Source: Desulfocarbo indianensis
Lineage (GTDB): Bacteria > Desulfobacterota > Desulfarculia > Desulfarculales > Desulfarculaceae
Assembly (NCBI GenBank): GCA_001184205.1
Contig: LBMP01000003.1
Span: 186,001 to 250,000, forward strand
Reading direction: 5' to 3'
Length of the DNA: 64,000 nucleotides
The translations under genes and the position numbers were made by a program. A model generated the notes under the pieces. That model searched no databases. It was not told the origin of the DNA and was given only the letters and a program-made list of their open reading frames with translations. Positions within the stretch are counted from its first letter, which is position 1; every line of letters starts with the position of its first letter. This document shows, one piece after another, positions 26,417-35,482 of the stretch.

Positions 26417-28300
26417 CTAATCGTTTGGTTGACTCAGCGCCAAGCTGGTGGTCAGGCGGGCGCTGCCCGCCACCCGGGCATACAGCCTGATCACCGGCGC
26501 GGCGGCCGCCCGGCCGGCCTGGTCCGCGTGCCAGCCAAGCGGAGGATTGGCGCGGCCCTTTATCAGCTCCAGGGATGCCTTGGCCTCCGGAAACATGAGC
26601 GCTTGCCCCCAGGGCCCGCTGATTTCCACCAAGCCGGCATCGGTTATCCGCGCTTCGGCAGAGGCGGGAAAATGATAAAAAATCTCGCAGTCGTGCTCGC
26701 CTTCGGCTTGTAATTGATCAACTATCTGAACCAGGCAGGCGTGTTTATCCAGAAACAAGCGTCGCCGGATAATCACCGGGTCGTTTAGCTGGGAATAGCC
26801 ATCATAGCGGGCCGCCAGAAAAGCGCCGCGGCCGTCTTCCTCCAGGGCCTCCAGCACGGTTTGGCCGTTCTGGGGTTCCTGGCCGTCCAGGCGCAGAGCG
26901 CAATACGCAGCGCGGCTGGAGAGATAGCCGGCCAAGGGGCCGGAACCGGCCGGGCCCGGCGTAATCAGCAGGGGCTGGCCATCCAGGCACAGGCCAAGAC
27001 TCAAGGCCTGGGCGGACCAGAGGGGGTCGCTTTCCGCGGGCCGGGCCAGGGGCGCGGTGCGCAGCCACAGGCTCACCCGGCGTCCCTGGCTGTGGCCGGC
27101 CAAGAGCGCCAGCCCAGCCGCCGGCAGGTGACAAGCGGCCGGCGTCTTGCCGCCGGCCAACTGGCGGATCATCTCCGGGGCCGGCTTGCCGAAAAGCCAA
27201 TAAAGACGCTCGTCCATGACCCGGCCGGCGCGCAGGTCGGGATCGGTGAGCAGGACCGCGTTGAGATTGGCCGCGCCGCTGGCGGCGTCAACCCGTCCCT
27301 GGTCCAGGCCGATCGCCGCCTGGGCCGGGCTCCAGCCCCAGGCCAGCCCCGCGCCCCAAGGCGGAGCCATGGCCCGCACCTGGGGCCCCAGGGCGCGCAA
27401 GCCGGCGATGAGGCCCTCCGGCTGATCCAAACCGGCCTTTTGGCAAAGCCACAGGCTTAAGCCGCCCCATTCCAGCATCACCGGGGCCCAGGAGGTGGCC
27501 AAAGGCGGCCAGGGCTTGGACCAGGCGGCCAGGGCCATGCCCAAACGGCTCAGGCCCAACTGAACCCACTGGTCGGCCTCTTCCACCAGGCACAGGCATC
27601 TGCCCAAATGCAGCAAGGCCCCGGCCGGCCCGGCCTGCAAGGGGCCGGCCTCCGGCGCGCCCAGCAGGGCCTCGGCCAGGATTTGACCGGCCAGGTGCAT
27701 TTGCACCAGAAGCGCCAGCATGGTTTCCTGGGGCAGCAAGGCGGGGTCTTGCAGAAAGCGCAGGCACCACAGCCAGTTCAACACCCTGATCGCCGTGGTT
27801 TGCTCATCCGCCCAGCCCGGCCCCATCAAGGGCGGGTTGTCGGCGCAAAAATCCGCCAAGCTGGCCACGGCGGCCTCGGCCAGGCTGGCGTCCCGGCTCA
27901 GCACAAAGGCCCTGGCCAGACGCAGCGCGCGCTGGCCGCTGAGCCAGGGCCAAAGGGAAGCCTGCTCCTCCGGGCTGAGGCGCACCTGGCTGGCCGGCAG
28001 ATCGCCTTGAGAAATGGCTGGATAGCGGGAAAGCGCCTCGGCCCGGGCCGCGGCCATTATGTCCGCGCCGGGAAACACCGCGCCGAAGCCGCGCAAAGAG
28101 GCGGGGTCCAGGGCCAGGGGCAAGGCGCGGCCCACTTCCACCATGAGCCTGGCGGCCAAGCCGCCGGGTTGCCCCTGGTATCCCGCCTTGGCCAGCAGGG
28201 CTTCCCGAGCTTCGGTTCCGCCCAGGCTTTGCGAAATCCTGCCGGCCAATCGCGAACGCGTAAGCCGCTCCCAGGCGGCTTTTATGTTCATTCCTTTCAT
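26417..28300 (-). CDS. Heparinase II/III-like protein, catalytic residues doubtful
   Basis: 627 residues. The first ~330 are an alpha-helical toroid-like part (WLSGQRALRLARAFVLSRD, GPGWADEQTTAIRVLNWLW, as in the N-terminal domain of heparinase II/III-like proteins). The rest is beta-rich (DGQPLLITPGPAGSG, RRLFLDKHACLVQIVDQL, IFYHFPASAEA). The position where family lyases have His in H(A/N)D-x-L-S reads WSAQALS, and SRAHNT-like becomes SSRAAYCA, so polysaccharide lyase activity may be lost. It is very rich in Ala, Leu, Gly and Pro. A solitary gene, not linked to capsule genes here. Start ATG 28300 has GAGG upstream; an ATG three codons later is possible. Confidence 0.65.
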   Translation of the reverse strand: MKGMNIKAAWERLTRSRLAGRISQSLGGTEAREALLAKAGYQGQPGGLAARLMVEVGRALPLALDPASLRGFGAVFPGADIMAAARAEALSRYPAISQGDLPASQVRLSPEEQASLWPWLSGQRALRLARAFVLSRDASLAEAAVASLADFCADNPPLMGPGWADEQTTAIRVLNWLWCLRFLQDPALLPQETMLALLVQMHLAGQILAEALLGAPEAGPLQAGPAGALLHLGRCLCLVEEADQWVQLGLSRLGMALAAWSKPWPPLATSWAPVMLEWGGLSLWLCQKAGLDQPEGLIAGLRALGPQVRAMAPPWGAGLAWGWSPAQAAIGLDQGRVDAASGAANLNAVLLTDPDLRAGRVMDERLYWLFGKPAPEMIRQLAGGKTPAACHLPAAGLALLAGHSQGRRVSLWLRTAPLARPAESDPLWSAQALSLGLCLDGQPLLITPGPAGSGPLAGYLSSRAAYCALRLDGQEPQNGQTVLEALEEDGRGAFLAARYDGYSQLNDPVIIRRRLFLDKHACLVQIVDQLQAEGEHDCEIFYHFPASAEARITDAGLVEISGPWGQALMFPEAKASLELIKGRANPPLGWHADQAGRAAAAPVIRLYARVAGSARLTTSLALSQPND

Positions 28301-28523
28301 GGCGGCCTCATTCTACAGCATCGGGCTGCCTGTAACCAACCTCGGCTGATGCGCCGTATTATCAGTCAGTTTCCGTTTCAAGGCGTTGGGCGGCCGCCGA
28401 GGTAAATCGCCTCGGCCGTCCGCAGCGTGCATCTGAAGCAAGAGAAGTCTAAGATGAGGAAAGCGTGATGGGCATCGCTTGCCCCCAATGGTTTTTCATC
28501 CAAGCAGCGCGGAGAGATTAGCC

Positions 28524-29534
28524 ATGCAGGTCGCCATCGCTAAAAGCCTGCAATTAGCCGCCTCCGGCGGCTGGCTGGCGGCCCTGGGCGCCCTGGTCTA
28601 TATGTTCTTGGCCAGCGGCGAGACCCGGAGCGCGCCTCCCCAGGGTATCTCGCGCACCGCCTACAGCGCCATGGCCTACCGGGCGGTGGGCGGCCAGGAC
28701 CCGGACCCGGCCACCCGCAACCCGGATTACCTGGCCATCCGTCTGTGCAACCCCGCCATCATCCAGGACCGCCTGGGGCTCAGTCTGGATTTCCGCGAAG
28801 CCATAAAGGAGATAGAGCGCCGGAAGCGCTATCTGTTCTATTACGTGACCGCCCGCACCAAGCACATGGATCGAATCCTGGCCCAGGCCCTGGCTCAGGG
28901 GGCCCAGCAGGTGGTGATCCTGGGGGCCGGCTTCGACACCAGGTCCCACCGCTTCCACGCGGGGCGCCCCCAGGTCCGTTTCTTCGAGGTGGATACGCCG
29001 GCCATGGTGCGCATCAAGCAAGGGCTGGTGCGAGAACGCCTGGGCGACTCCCCGCCCACCCTCAGCTACGTGCCCCTGGATTTCGCCACCCAGCGGCTGG
29101 ACCGGGAGATGGCCCGCGCCGGTTTCAACCGGGAGGCCAAGACCCTGTTCATCTGGGAGGGGGTGGCCATGTATCTGGAGGCCGAGGCGGTGGCCGCCAC
29201 CTTTGGCTTCGTGGCGGCCAACTCCGGCGGGGGAAGTTTGGTGGCTTTTGACTTCGTGCTGCCCGCGGCGCTGGCAGGGTCCGGCAAGGAAAGCCAGCCG
29301 GGCGAAAAAGGGGCGGACCGCTTCACAAAGCTGGGCGAGCCCATGAAATGGGGCATCGAGCCGGCTGAGCTCCAGCGGTTCCTGGCCGGGCAGGGATTGG
29401 AGTTGGCCCAGGTCATGGAGCCCGAGCAAATAAGCGCGCGATACCTGACCGGAAGCGACGGCGCTCTCCTGGGCCGCCTGCCCGCCGTATCCTGGTTCGC
29501 CCTGGCAAGGGCGCCGGAAGCGGCGCGAGGCTAA
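28524..29534 (+). CDS. SAM-dependent methyltransferase, LCMT/TIGR00027 type
   Basis: 336 residues. VVILGAGFDTRSHRF is the SAM-binding motif typical of the leucine carboxyl methyltransferase-like family, followed by FFEVDTPAMVRIKQ and FIWEGVAMYLEAEAV. An N-terminal hydrophobic stretch (LAASGGWLAALGALVYMFLASG) may be a membrane anchor or signal. I start at ATG 28524, which has GGAGAG 7 nt upstream; a TTG at 28479 is weaker. The substrate is unknown; family members methylate carboxylates of small molecules. Confidence 0.85.
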   Translation: MQVAIAKSLQLAASGGWLAALGALVYMFLASGETRSAPPQGISRTAYSAMAYRAVGGQDPDPATRNPDYLAIRLCNPAIIQDRLGLSLDFREAIKEIERRKRYLFYYVTARTKHMDRILAQALAQGAQQVVILGAGFDTRSHRFHAGRPQVRFFEVDTPAMVRIKQGLVRERLGDSPPTLSYVPLDFATQRLDREMARAGFNREAKTLFIWEGVAMYLEAEAVAATFGFVAANSGGGSLVAFDFVLPAALAGSGKESQPGEKGADRFTKLGEPMKWGIEPAELQRFLAGQGLELAQVMEPEQISARYLTGSDGALLGRLPAVSWFALARAPEAARG

Positions 29535-29755
29535 CCACCGGCGGCCGGGCCCGCCTTGCGCCGCCCGCGCACCCCGCGCGGAGGAATGGCCCCGGCACCG
29601 CGGCCTTGGATCGGCGACTGGCAATTGCCAGCAAATATAGTATGTTTGGCCCGCGAGCCGCGGCACCTGCCGGCGGCATAAATGCCTTGCCAGGAACGGC
29701 CGGGCAAAGCTAGTTTGATCCTTACCTGAAACCAAACCCCAACCGGGAGCCCAGC

Positions 29756-31846
29756 GTGAGTCAAGCCAGTCAAACCAAGGCCGAGGCCATCCTCATGGGC
29801 AACGAAGCCATTGCCCGGGGCCTGGTGGAAAACGGCGTGCACCTGATGACCGCCTATCCAGGCACGCCTTCCTCGGAAATCCTGCCTTCGGTGGTGCGTT
29901 TCGCGCCCGAGGCCGACCCGCCGCCCTATTGCGAGTGGTCGGTCAATGAAAAGGTCGCCCTGGAAGTGGCGCTCAGCGCCTCCTACACGGGCAAGCGCAC
30001 GGCCTGCGCCATGAAGCAGGTGGGCCTCAACGTGGCCCTGGACCCGGTGATGAGCGCGGCCTACATAGGAGTCAAGGGCGGCTTCGTCATCATCAGCGCC
30101 GACGACCCCGGCCCCCATTCCTCCCAAACCGAGCAGGACAGCCGGCTTCTGGCCCATTTCGCCAAGCTGCCGGTGCTGGACCCGGACAGCCCGGCCCAGG
30201 CCCGCGACCTGGTGGCCACCGCTTTCAGCCTTTCCGAGCGCTTCGAAATCCCCGTCATGCTGCGGCCGGTGCTGCGGGTGTGCCACGCCCGCCAGAATAT
30301 CGCCCTCAAAAAACCCAAGGCCGTGAGCCGTCCCGCGGATTTCGTGCGCGATCCCTTCCGCTGGGCCGCCATCCCCAAAATGCGCCTGGCCCTGCACCAG
30401 GCCCTGAACCAGAAACTGGTCAAGATCGCCGACTACGTTTCCGGCCAGAAAAAGCTGAACACCTGGCACGCCGAGCCGGGCGATAAAAAGGCGCGCCTGG
30501 GCATTCTGGCCTCGGGCCTGCCCGCCGCCCTGGCCCGCGACCTGCTGGCCGAGCTGGGCGTGGATCCCCAGGAGATGGGGCTGCCCTTCCTGCAAGTGGC
30601 CATGCCCTACCCTCTCCCCCTGGCCCAGGTGGAGCGCCTGCTGAACGGTTGCTCAAAGGTGCTGGTGCTGGAGGAAACCGAACCGCTTTTGGAGATGCTT
30701 TCGCCCCGGCGCGAGAAGCTCTTGGGCCGCTACAGCGGGCATGTGCCCTCGGCCGGGGAGTTGGGCCCGGACGCGCTGGGCGCGGTGCTGGAGCGGGCCC
30801 TCAAGGAGGCGCGCATCAAGACGCCCGCCCCCAGGAAAACCGTGCTGACCGTGCCCGACCAGGCCCCCCTGCGGCGGCCCAATCTTTGTCCGGGCTGCTC
30901 GCACCGGGCGGTGTTCTGGGCCCTGAAGCGCCACTTCCCCGGCGGGATATTCCCCAGCGACATCGGCTGCTACACCCTGGGGCTCAATCAGGGCGCGGTG
31001 GACACCTGCCACGACATGGGCGCGGCCATCAACTTCGCCGCCGCCCTCAGCCGCTCCCACCAGTTGGACGGCGTGGAGCGGCCGGTGATCGCCACCATCG
31101 GCGACAGCACCTTTTATCATTCCGGCAGCGCGGGGCTGATCAACGCCGTGTACAACGGGGCCCGTTTCGTGCTGGTGATCCTGGACAACGAGACCACCTC
31201 CATGACCGGCATGCAGCCCACCCCGGAAAACGGGCTCACCGCCGACGGCCACCCCGGCCGCGCGGTGAACCTGACCCGGCTCATCAAGGGCTGCGGCGTG
31301 GAGCAGGTGGAGGAGGTGGACCCCTACGACCTGCCCGCCCTGGCCAAGGCCCTGCGCAAGGCCCACCGTTTCGCCCAAAAGCCGGAGGGCTCGGTGGCGG
31401 TGGTGGTGGCCCGGCACGCCTGCGTGGCGCACAGGCGCGATGAGGCCATTCCCCATCCGGTTCCCATCAAGGTGGCGGGCAGCGCGGAAAAGCGGCCGCC
31501 AATGCACGACGCCCAGGCGCACCAGTGCGCCGACTGCGGACGCTGCGTGGAGATATGCCCCACCGCCAGCCTGACGCGCACCGCTCCGGGAGTCATCCAG
31601 GTCAACGCCGAGACCTGTAGCGGCTGCCGGCTCTGCGCCCAGGTTTGCCCCACCGGCACCATGGTGCTGGAGGAGGCCCATGGCTGCGTGGGCTGCGGTG
31701 TCTGCACCACCCTGTTCGCGTGTCCGGCCCTGGTGCCGGGGCCCGGCGGCATAATCAGCATCGATCCCGCCTGGTGCGTGGACTGCGGGCTTTGCCGGCA
31801 CGTGTGCGCCCACGGCGCCCTTATCCCAGCGGAGGTGGCATCATGA
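29756..31846 (+). CDS. iorA: Indolepyruvate ferredoxin oxidoreductase, alpha subunit
   Basis: 696 residues; oxidises aryl pyruvates to aryl-acetyl-CoA with reduction of ferredoxin. The N-terminal pyrimidine-domain motif YPGTPSSEILPSVV (~35-48) and the TPP-binding part GDSTFYHSGSAGLINAVYN with LDNETTSMTGMQPTPENG are intact. The C-terminus (~585-690) holds four Cys motifs: CADCGRCVEICP, CSGCRLCAQVCP, CVGCGVCTTLFACP and CVDCGLCRHVC. That is more than the usual pair of [4Fe-4S] clusters, and the protein is longer than usual. Start GTG 29756 after CCGGGAG. It overlaps iorB by ATGA. It serves amino-acid fermentation or its reverse in anaerobes. Confidence 0.92.
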   Translation: MSQASQTKAEAILMGNEAIARGLVENGVHLMTAYPGTPSSEILPSVVRFAPEADPPPYCEWSVNEKVALEVALSASYTGKRTACAMKQVGLNVALDPVMSAAYIGVKGGFVIISADDPGPHSSQTEQDSRLLAHFAKLPVLDPDSPAQARDLVATAFSLSERFEIPVMLRPVLRVCHARQNIALKKPKAVSRPADFVRDPFRWAAIPKMRLALHQALNQKLVKIADYVSGQKKLNTWHAEPGDKKARLGILASGLPAALARDLLAELGVDPQEMGLPFLQVAMPYPLPLAQVERLLNGCSKVLVLEETEPLLEMLSPRREKLLGRYSGHVPSAGELGPDALGAVLERALKEARIKTPAPRKTVLTVPDQAPLRRPNLCPGCSHRAVFWALKRHFPGGIFPSDIGCYTLGLNQGAVDTCHDMGAAINFAAALSRSHQLDGVERPVIATIGDSTFYHSGSAGLINAVYNGARFVLVILDNETTSMTGMQPTPENGLTADGHPGRAVNLTRLIKGCGVEQVEEVDPYDLPALAKALRKAHRFAQKPEGSVAVVVARHACVAHRRDEAIPHPVPIKVAGSAEKRPPMHDAQAHQCADCGRCVEICPTASLTRTAPGVIQVNAETCSGCRLCAQVCPTGTMVLEEAHGCVGCGVCTTLFACPALVPGPGGIISIDPAWCVDCGLCRHVCAHGALIPAEVAS

Positions 31847-32412
31847 GCCGGTTTTCCTGGCAGGCGGTGGTGGCCGGCGTGGGCGGCCAGGGAGTGCTTT
31901 TCGTCACCCGGGTGCTGGCCGGCGCGGCCCGGCGCAAAACCAAGCGGGTGCTCATCAGCGAGGTGCACGGCATGGCCCAGCGGGGCGGCAGCGTGGTCAG
32001 CCACCTGAAGGCGGGCCCCTTTTTCAGCCCCCTGGTCAGCCCCGGTCAGGCCCAGACCCTTTTCTCCCTGGACGCCGGCGAGGCGGTGCGGAACTTAAGC
32101 TTTCTGGCGCCGGGCGGCAGCATGATCGTGAACGCGCCGGACACTTCCTATCTTTCCGGCCAGGCCCTGGCCGCGCTCTACGCCCACCAGGTGCAAACCC
32201 TGGTCTTGGACGCCAGCGCCATGGCCCGCGATGCCGGCGCGCCCAAGGCCGCCAACGTGGTGCTCCTGGCCGCCGCGGCCGAGGCCGGGGCTCTGCCCTT
32301 TGGCAGGGAGGAAATCTGGAGCGTCCTGGATGAATCCACCCCGCCGGCCCGCCGCGCCCTGAACCGCAAGCTCTTCGATATGGTGGCTTGCGACAACCTG
32401 GCGGCCCTGTAG
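31843..32412 (+). CDS. iorB: Indolepyruvate ferredoxin oxidoreductase, beta subunit
   Basis: 189 residues. AGVGGQGVLFVTRVLA is the gamma-type ketoacid oxidoreductase signature, followed by SEVHGMAQRGGSVVSHLK, which binds the CoA/TPP interface in the family. Length is normal for IorB. The start codon overlaps the iorA stop (ATGA), which implies translational coupling and 1:1 expression. Confidence 0.93.
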   Translation: MSRFSWQAVVAGVGGQGVLFVTRVLAGAARRKTKRVLISEVHGMAQRGGSVVSHLKAGPFFSPLVSPGQAQTLFSLDAGEAVRNLSFLAPGGSMIVNAPDTSYLSGQALAALYAHQVQTLVLDASAMARDAGAPKAANVVLLAAAAEAGALPFGREEIWSVLDESTPPARRALNRKLFDMVACDNLAAL

Positions 32413-32420
32413 GGAGCGTT

Positions 32421-32458
32421 AGCCGGCCGCTGGCGCCGTTTCGGCCAAGGGGCCGGCT
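32421..32458. terminator. Convergent hairpin between iorB and the HD-GYP gene
   Basis: AGCCGGCC (32421-32428) and GGCCGGCT (32451-32458) form a perfect 8-bp stem between two converging genes. No T-tract, so it may act only as a 3' barrier. Confidence 0.4.
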
Positions 32459-32474
32459 GCTGTGACGAAAGGCG

Positions 32475-33524
32475 TTACAGGGTAAAGGCGGGACTGCCCA
32501 GAAAGCGCACGAACTCCGGGGCCAGGTCGCTGCCAAAGGCGGGCATGGCCTCCCCCAAAAGCACGGCCGCCGCCTGGCTGGGCGTCATGGCCGGCCTGTG
32601 GGGGCGGTGACTCGTCATCACGTCATAAGCGTCCACGATCCTGACCATGCGGGCCAGATGGGGAATCTTGGCCGCGTTCAGGCCCGTGGGAAACCCGCTG
32701 CCGTCGGCGTTTTCATGATGATGCTGCACGATCATCAACACGTCGTAGGAAACCGCGCCGATGGGCGCCAGCATCTTATAGCCCAATTTGGCATGCTGCC
32801 GGAAAAGCGATCTCTCCCTGGGCGTCATCTGGTCTTCGGGTTTCTCCAAGGGGATACCCGGCAGCTTGGCCATGCCCACGTCGTGCAGCATGCCCCCCAC
32901 CCCCAGGGCCATGACCCGGCTTTCGTCGAACCCCAGGTGCTTGCCAAAGGCCATGCCCAGCATGCTCACGTTGACGCTGTGGGAATAGACCGAATAATCC
33001 ACGCTCAGCACGTCCACCAGCTTGGTCAGTATCTGGGGGTCGCCGGCCATGCGGCTCACGGCGTCCTGGGCCCGCTTGACCGAGTTGTCCAAGGCCTTGG
33101 GGCTCAAATCGCCGCCAAAGAGGATGCGCAGGTTCAGGTCGGACATTTCCTTGATCACCGCCCGCTTCTTGCTTAGGGGCGCGTTGTGCTTGTCCAGGAT
33201 ATTGCCGGCGTTGCTCTCGAAATAGGCGTTGATCGCCTCGCCGTCTTCGATGCGCACGAAAAACTTGGTCTGATTGGCCTTTTTGAGGCGGTCCCGCCAG
33301 GCCTTCTGGTATATCTCGCCCCGCTCGGCGGCCAGGGTCATTTCTATGCGCTTGGATTCCTGGCGGTAGATGGGCACGTAAAAATCCACCGGCAGGGGTT
33401 CGTCCGGCACCAGCACATCCAGGGACAGCGGGGCCACGCCCATCTGGGACGGGTTGAAGCCCACTCTGGCCCGAGACCGCCCCAGCTCCCTATCCAGCAC
33501 GCCGGTTTTTTTCGAGGTTGTCAT
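32475..33524 (-). CDS. HD-GYP domain phosphohydrolase
   Basis: 349 residues. The C-terminal half carries the HD-GYP core: YSHSVNVSMLG, GGMLHDVGMAKLPG (HD), and HHHENADGSGFPTG, where the GYP triad reads GFP, then IVDAYDVMTSHRPHRP. Expected to hydrolyse c-di-GMP. The N-terminal ~160 residues (KRIEMTLAAERGEIYQKAW, then KKANQTKFFVRI) are not a domain I recognise. It is divergent from the TRAP operon and not near the other HD-GYP gene's operon. Confidence 0.87.
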   Translation of the reverse strand: MTTSKKTGVLDRELGRSRARVGFNPSQMGVAPLSLDVLVPDEPLPVDFYVPIYRQESKRIEMTLAAERGEIYQKAWRDRLKKANQTKFFVRIEDGEAINAYFESNAGNILDKHNAPLSKKRAVIKEMSDLNLRILFGGDLSPKALDNSVKRAQDAVSRMAGDPQILTKLVDVLSVDYSVYSHSVNVSMLGMAFGKHLGFDESRVMALGVGGMLHDVGMAKLPGIPLEKPEDQMTPRERSLFRQHAKLGYKMLAPIGAVSYDVLMIVQHHHENADGSGFPTGLNAAKIPHLARMVRIVDAYDVMTSHRPHRPAMTPSQAAAVLLGEAMPAFGSDLAPEFVRFLGSPAFTL

Positions 33525-33748
33525 TGCTTAAGCCATGGTTGCAGCTTCGTATTCGGGCAGGTTCGCGGACCTGCCCCGCCTTGGGCATTTATTGTAACAA
33601 GTAAAGCGCTGCGCATTCAGCAAAATCGCTTCCCGGCATGCCCAGGCCGGCCTCTCCGCCGGCCGCGCGGACCGCGCCCGCCTGGCCGGTAAAGCGGTCT
33701 GACAAATATGAAACCTATTAAGTAGTTGTTTTATAGCTCTTTTTTACC

Positions 33749-33778
33749 TTGAACCAATAGCCGGGGCTGGGGTATGAT
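33749..33778 (+). promoter_or_regulatory. Putative sigma70 promoter of the TRAP operon
   Basis: TTGAAC (33749-33754), an 18-nt spacer and TATGAT (33773-33778), about 70 bp upstream of the binding-protein start. Confidence 0.5.
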
Positions 33779-33785
33779 GCTTAAT

Positions 33786-33808
33786 TTGGGGAGGATAATC
33801 ATCCCCAA
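33786..33808 (+). promoter_or_regulatory. Palindrome at the TRAP operon transcription start
   Basis: TTGGGGA, 9 nt and TCCCCAA form a perfect inverted repeat right after the -10 box. The place fits a repressor operator or a 5' mRNA hairpin. Confidence 0.4.
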
Positions 33809-33846
33809 TCGTCAATTTTTATCCGAGCATCGCAGGGAGGGAACCC

Positions 33847-34872
33847 ATGCGCAAATTGCTATTAATCCTTTCGATAGTTTGCCTGGGATTAGTTTTTTTA
33901 TTCTCGTGTGGAAAAAAAGAAAAAATAGTTATCAAGTTCGGACACGTGGCGCCGCCTTTCCATGGCCAGAGCAAGGGCGCGGAAGCCTTTGCCGCCTATG
34001 TGAAGGAGAAAACCGGGGGCGAGATCGAGATCAAGACCTTCCCCTTCGGTCAGCTGGGCACCGAGCGCTCCATGGCCGAACAGGTGCAGGCCGGCACCCT
34101 GGAGATGGCCTCCATCACCACGGCGGTGATGGGCAACTACGTCCCCCAGGTGCAGGTTATGGACCTGCCCTTCGTGTATCCCAACCGCAAGACCGCCTAC
34201 GCGGTGATCGACGACGACGCCTGGACGGAGAAGCTCTTCTCCTATCTGCCGGCCAAGGGTTTCGTGGGCATCGGCTGGACCGAGAACGAATTCCGCGACC
34301 TCAACAACAAGCTGCGCGACATCCGCAAGCCCGAGGACGTCAAGGGCCTCAAGATCCGGGTGATGAACTCGCCGGTTTACCTGGACACCTTCAAGCAGTT
34401 GGGCGCCAGCCCGGTGGGCATTCCCTTCCCCGAGCTTTACAACGCGCTGCAGCAGGGCGTGATCGACGCCCAGGAAAACCCCCTGCTGACCTCCATCCTG
34501 ATCAAGGCCACCGAGGTGGCCAAATACGTCACCAAGACCGAGCACATCCTCACCGAGTGCATCATCCTGGTCAATCCCGACTTCTGGAAGAAGCTCACCC
34601 CTGACCAGCAGAAAATATTCAAGGAAGCCGGCAAGGTCTGCATCAAGGTCAACCGCGAGGTCAACGCCGCCCTGCATCAGAAACTGCCCAAGAGCGGCAT
34701 TTCCATCGACGAATACTGCAAGCAGAACAACGTGAAGGTGATCCAACTCACCGAGGCGGAGCGCCAGGCCTTTGCCAAGGCCATGCAGCCGGTCTGGGAA
34801 AAATACAAGGGCGTGGTGGGCGCGGAACTTTACGACGCCTTCCAGGCCGCCATCAAAAAGCACAGCAAGTAA
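33847..34872 (+). CDS. dctP: TRAP transporter solute-binding protein (DctP family), lipoprotein
   Basis: 341 residues. A lipobox-like LVFLFSC ends the signal peptide at C21, so it is probably anchored by lipid to a membrane face. DctP signatures: VIKFGHVAPPFHGQSKGAE, FPFGQLGTERSMAEQVQAG, VMDLPFVYPNRKTAY, IRVMNSPVYLDTFKQLGA (which includes the carboxylate-binding arginine) and GVIDAQENPLLT. It binds an organic acid of unknown identity and hands it to the DctQM permease encoded next. Confidence 0.92.
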   Translation: MRKLLLILSIVCLGLVFLFSCGKKEKIVIKFGHVAPPFHGQSKGAEAFAAYVKEKTGGEIEIKTFPFGQLGTERSMAEQVQAGTLEMASITTAVMGNYVPQVQVMDLPFVYPNRKTAYAVIDDDAWTEKLFSYLPAKGFVGIGWTENEFRDLNNKLRDIRKPEDVKGLKIRVMNSPVYLDTFKQLGASPVGIPFPELYNALQQGVIDAQENPLLTSILIKATEVAKYVTKTEHILTECIILVNPDFWKKLTPDQQKIFKEAGKVCIKVNREVNAALHQKLPKSGISIDEYCKQNNVKVIQLTEAERQAFAKAMQPVWEKYKGVVGAELYDAFQAAIKKHSK

Positions 34873-34960
34873 CCACCACGGCGGCGCGGGCTCCCCGGGG
34901 GGCCCGCGCCTCGCGTGAGAGCCCGCGGCCGAACGCCCTGTTCGGCCGGAGGGGCCGGGC

Positions 34961-35482
34961 GTGCGGATGAAAAGCATATTGCGGGCACTTAACTATCTGG
35001 AAGAAGGCGCGCTGGCCGTGGGTCTTCTGGGCTTGGCGGTGATGACCTTCATCGAGGTCATCACGCGCTATGTTTTCAGTCACAGCTTCACCTGGTTCGA
35101 GGAGTTCGCCCGCTACTTCGCCCTGTTTCTCACCTTTTTGGGCGCCAGCCTGGGTGTGAAATACGGCATGCATTTTTCCATGGATTTCGTGGTGAGCCGG
35201 GTGTCCTATCGCCTGGGCAACCTCATGCGGGTTCTCACCTATCTGATCGCCGCCGTATTGTTCGCCGCCATCGCCTGGCTGGCCTGGGAACGGGCCATGC
35301 AGCTGAAGCGCTTCGGCACCACCTCCGCGGCCATGGGCCTGCCCATGTTTTGGGCCTATCTGCCCATAGCCGTGTTCGGCGGAACCATGGTGCTGCGCTT
35401 CATCCATCAGGTATATCGGCACGGCCTGGCCATGATCCGCAACGAGCCCTTGGGCGGCGCGCCCCAGGAGCAAGAGCGATGA
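34961..35482 (+). CDS. dctQ: TRAP transporter small permease (DctQ)
   Basis: 173 residues with four predicted TM helices (starting near 17, 47, 87 and 127) and the DctQ motif RYVFSHSFTWFEEFARYF. GTG 34961 has GGAGGGG 6 nt upstream; ATG 34967 is the alternative. Its stop overlaps the dctM start by ATGA. A GC-rich 88-bp gap separates it from dctP. Confidence 0.9.
   Translation: MRMKSILRALNYLEEGALAVGLLGLAVMTFIEVITRYVFSHSFTWFEEFARYFALFLTFLGASLGVKYGMHFSMDFVVSRVSYRLGNLMRVLTYLIAAVLFAAIAWLAWERAMQLKRFGTTSAAMGLPMFWAYLPIAVFGGTMVLRFIHQVYRHGLAMIRNEPLGGAPQEQER

Larger units (their letters stand above)
33525..33846. other. Divergent promoter region of the HD-GYP gene and TRAP operon
   Basis: About 320 bases. 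It holds the TRAP promoter and palindrome described in the next two entries and AGGGAGGG just before ATG 33847. The half nearer the HD-GYP gene shows nothing specific. Confidence 0.5.

Noticed and set aside
28554-29735. 393-aa minus-strand ORF opposite the LCMT-type methyltransferase
   Set aside because: The plus-strand methyltransferase motif GAGFDTRSHRF is clear; the other frame is Gly/His-rich noise.
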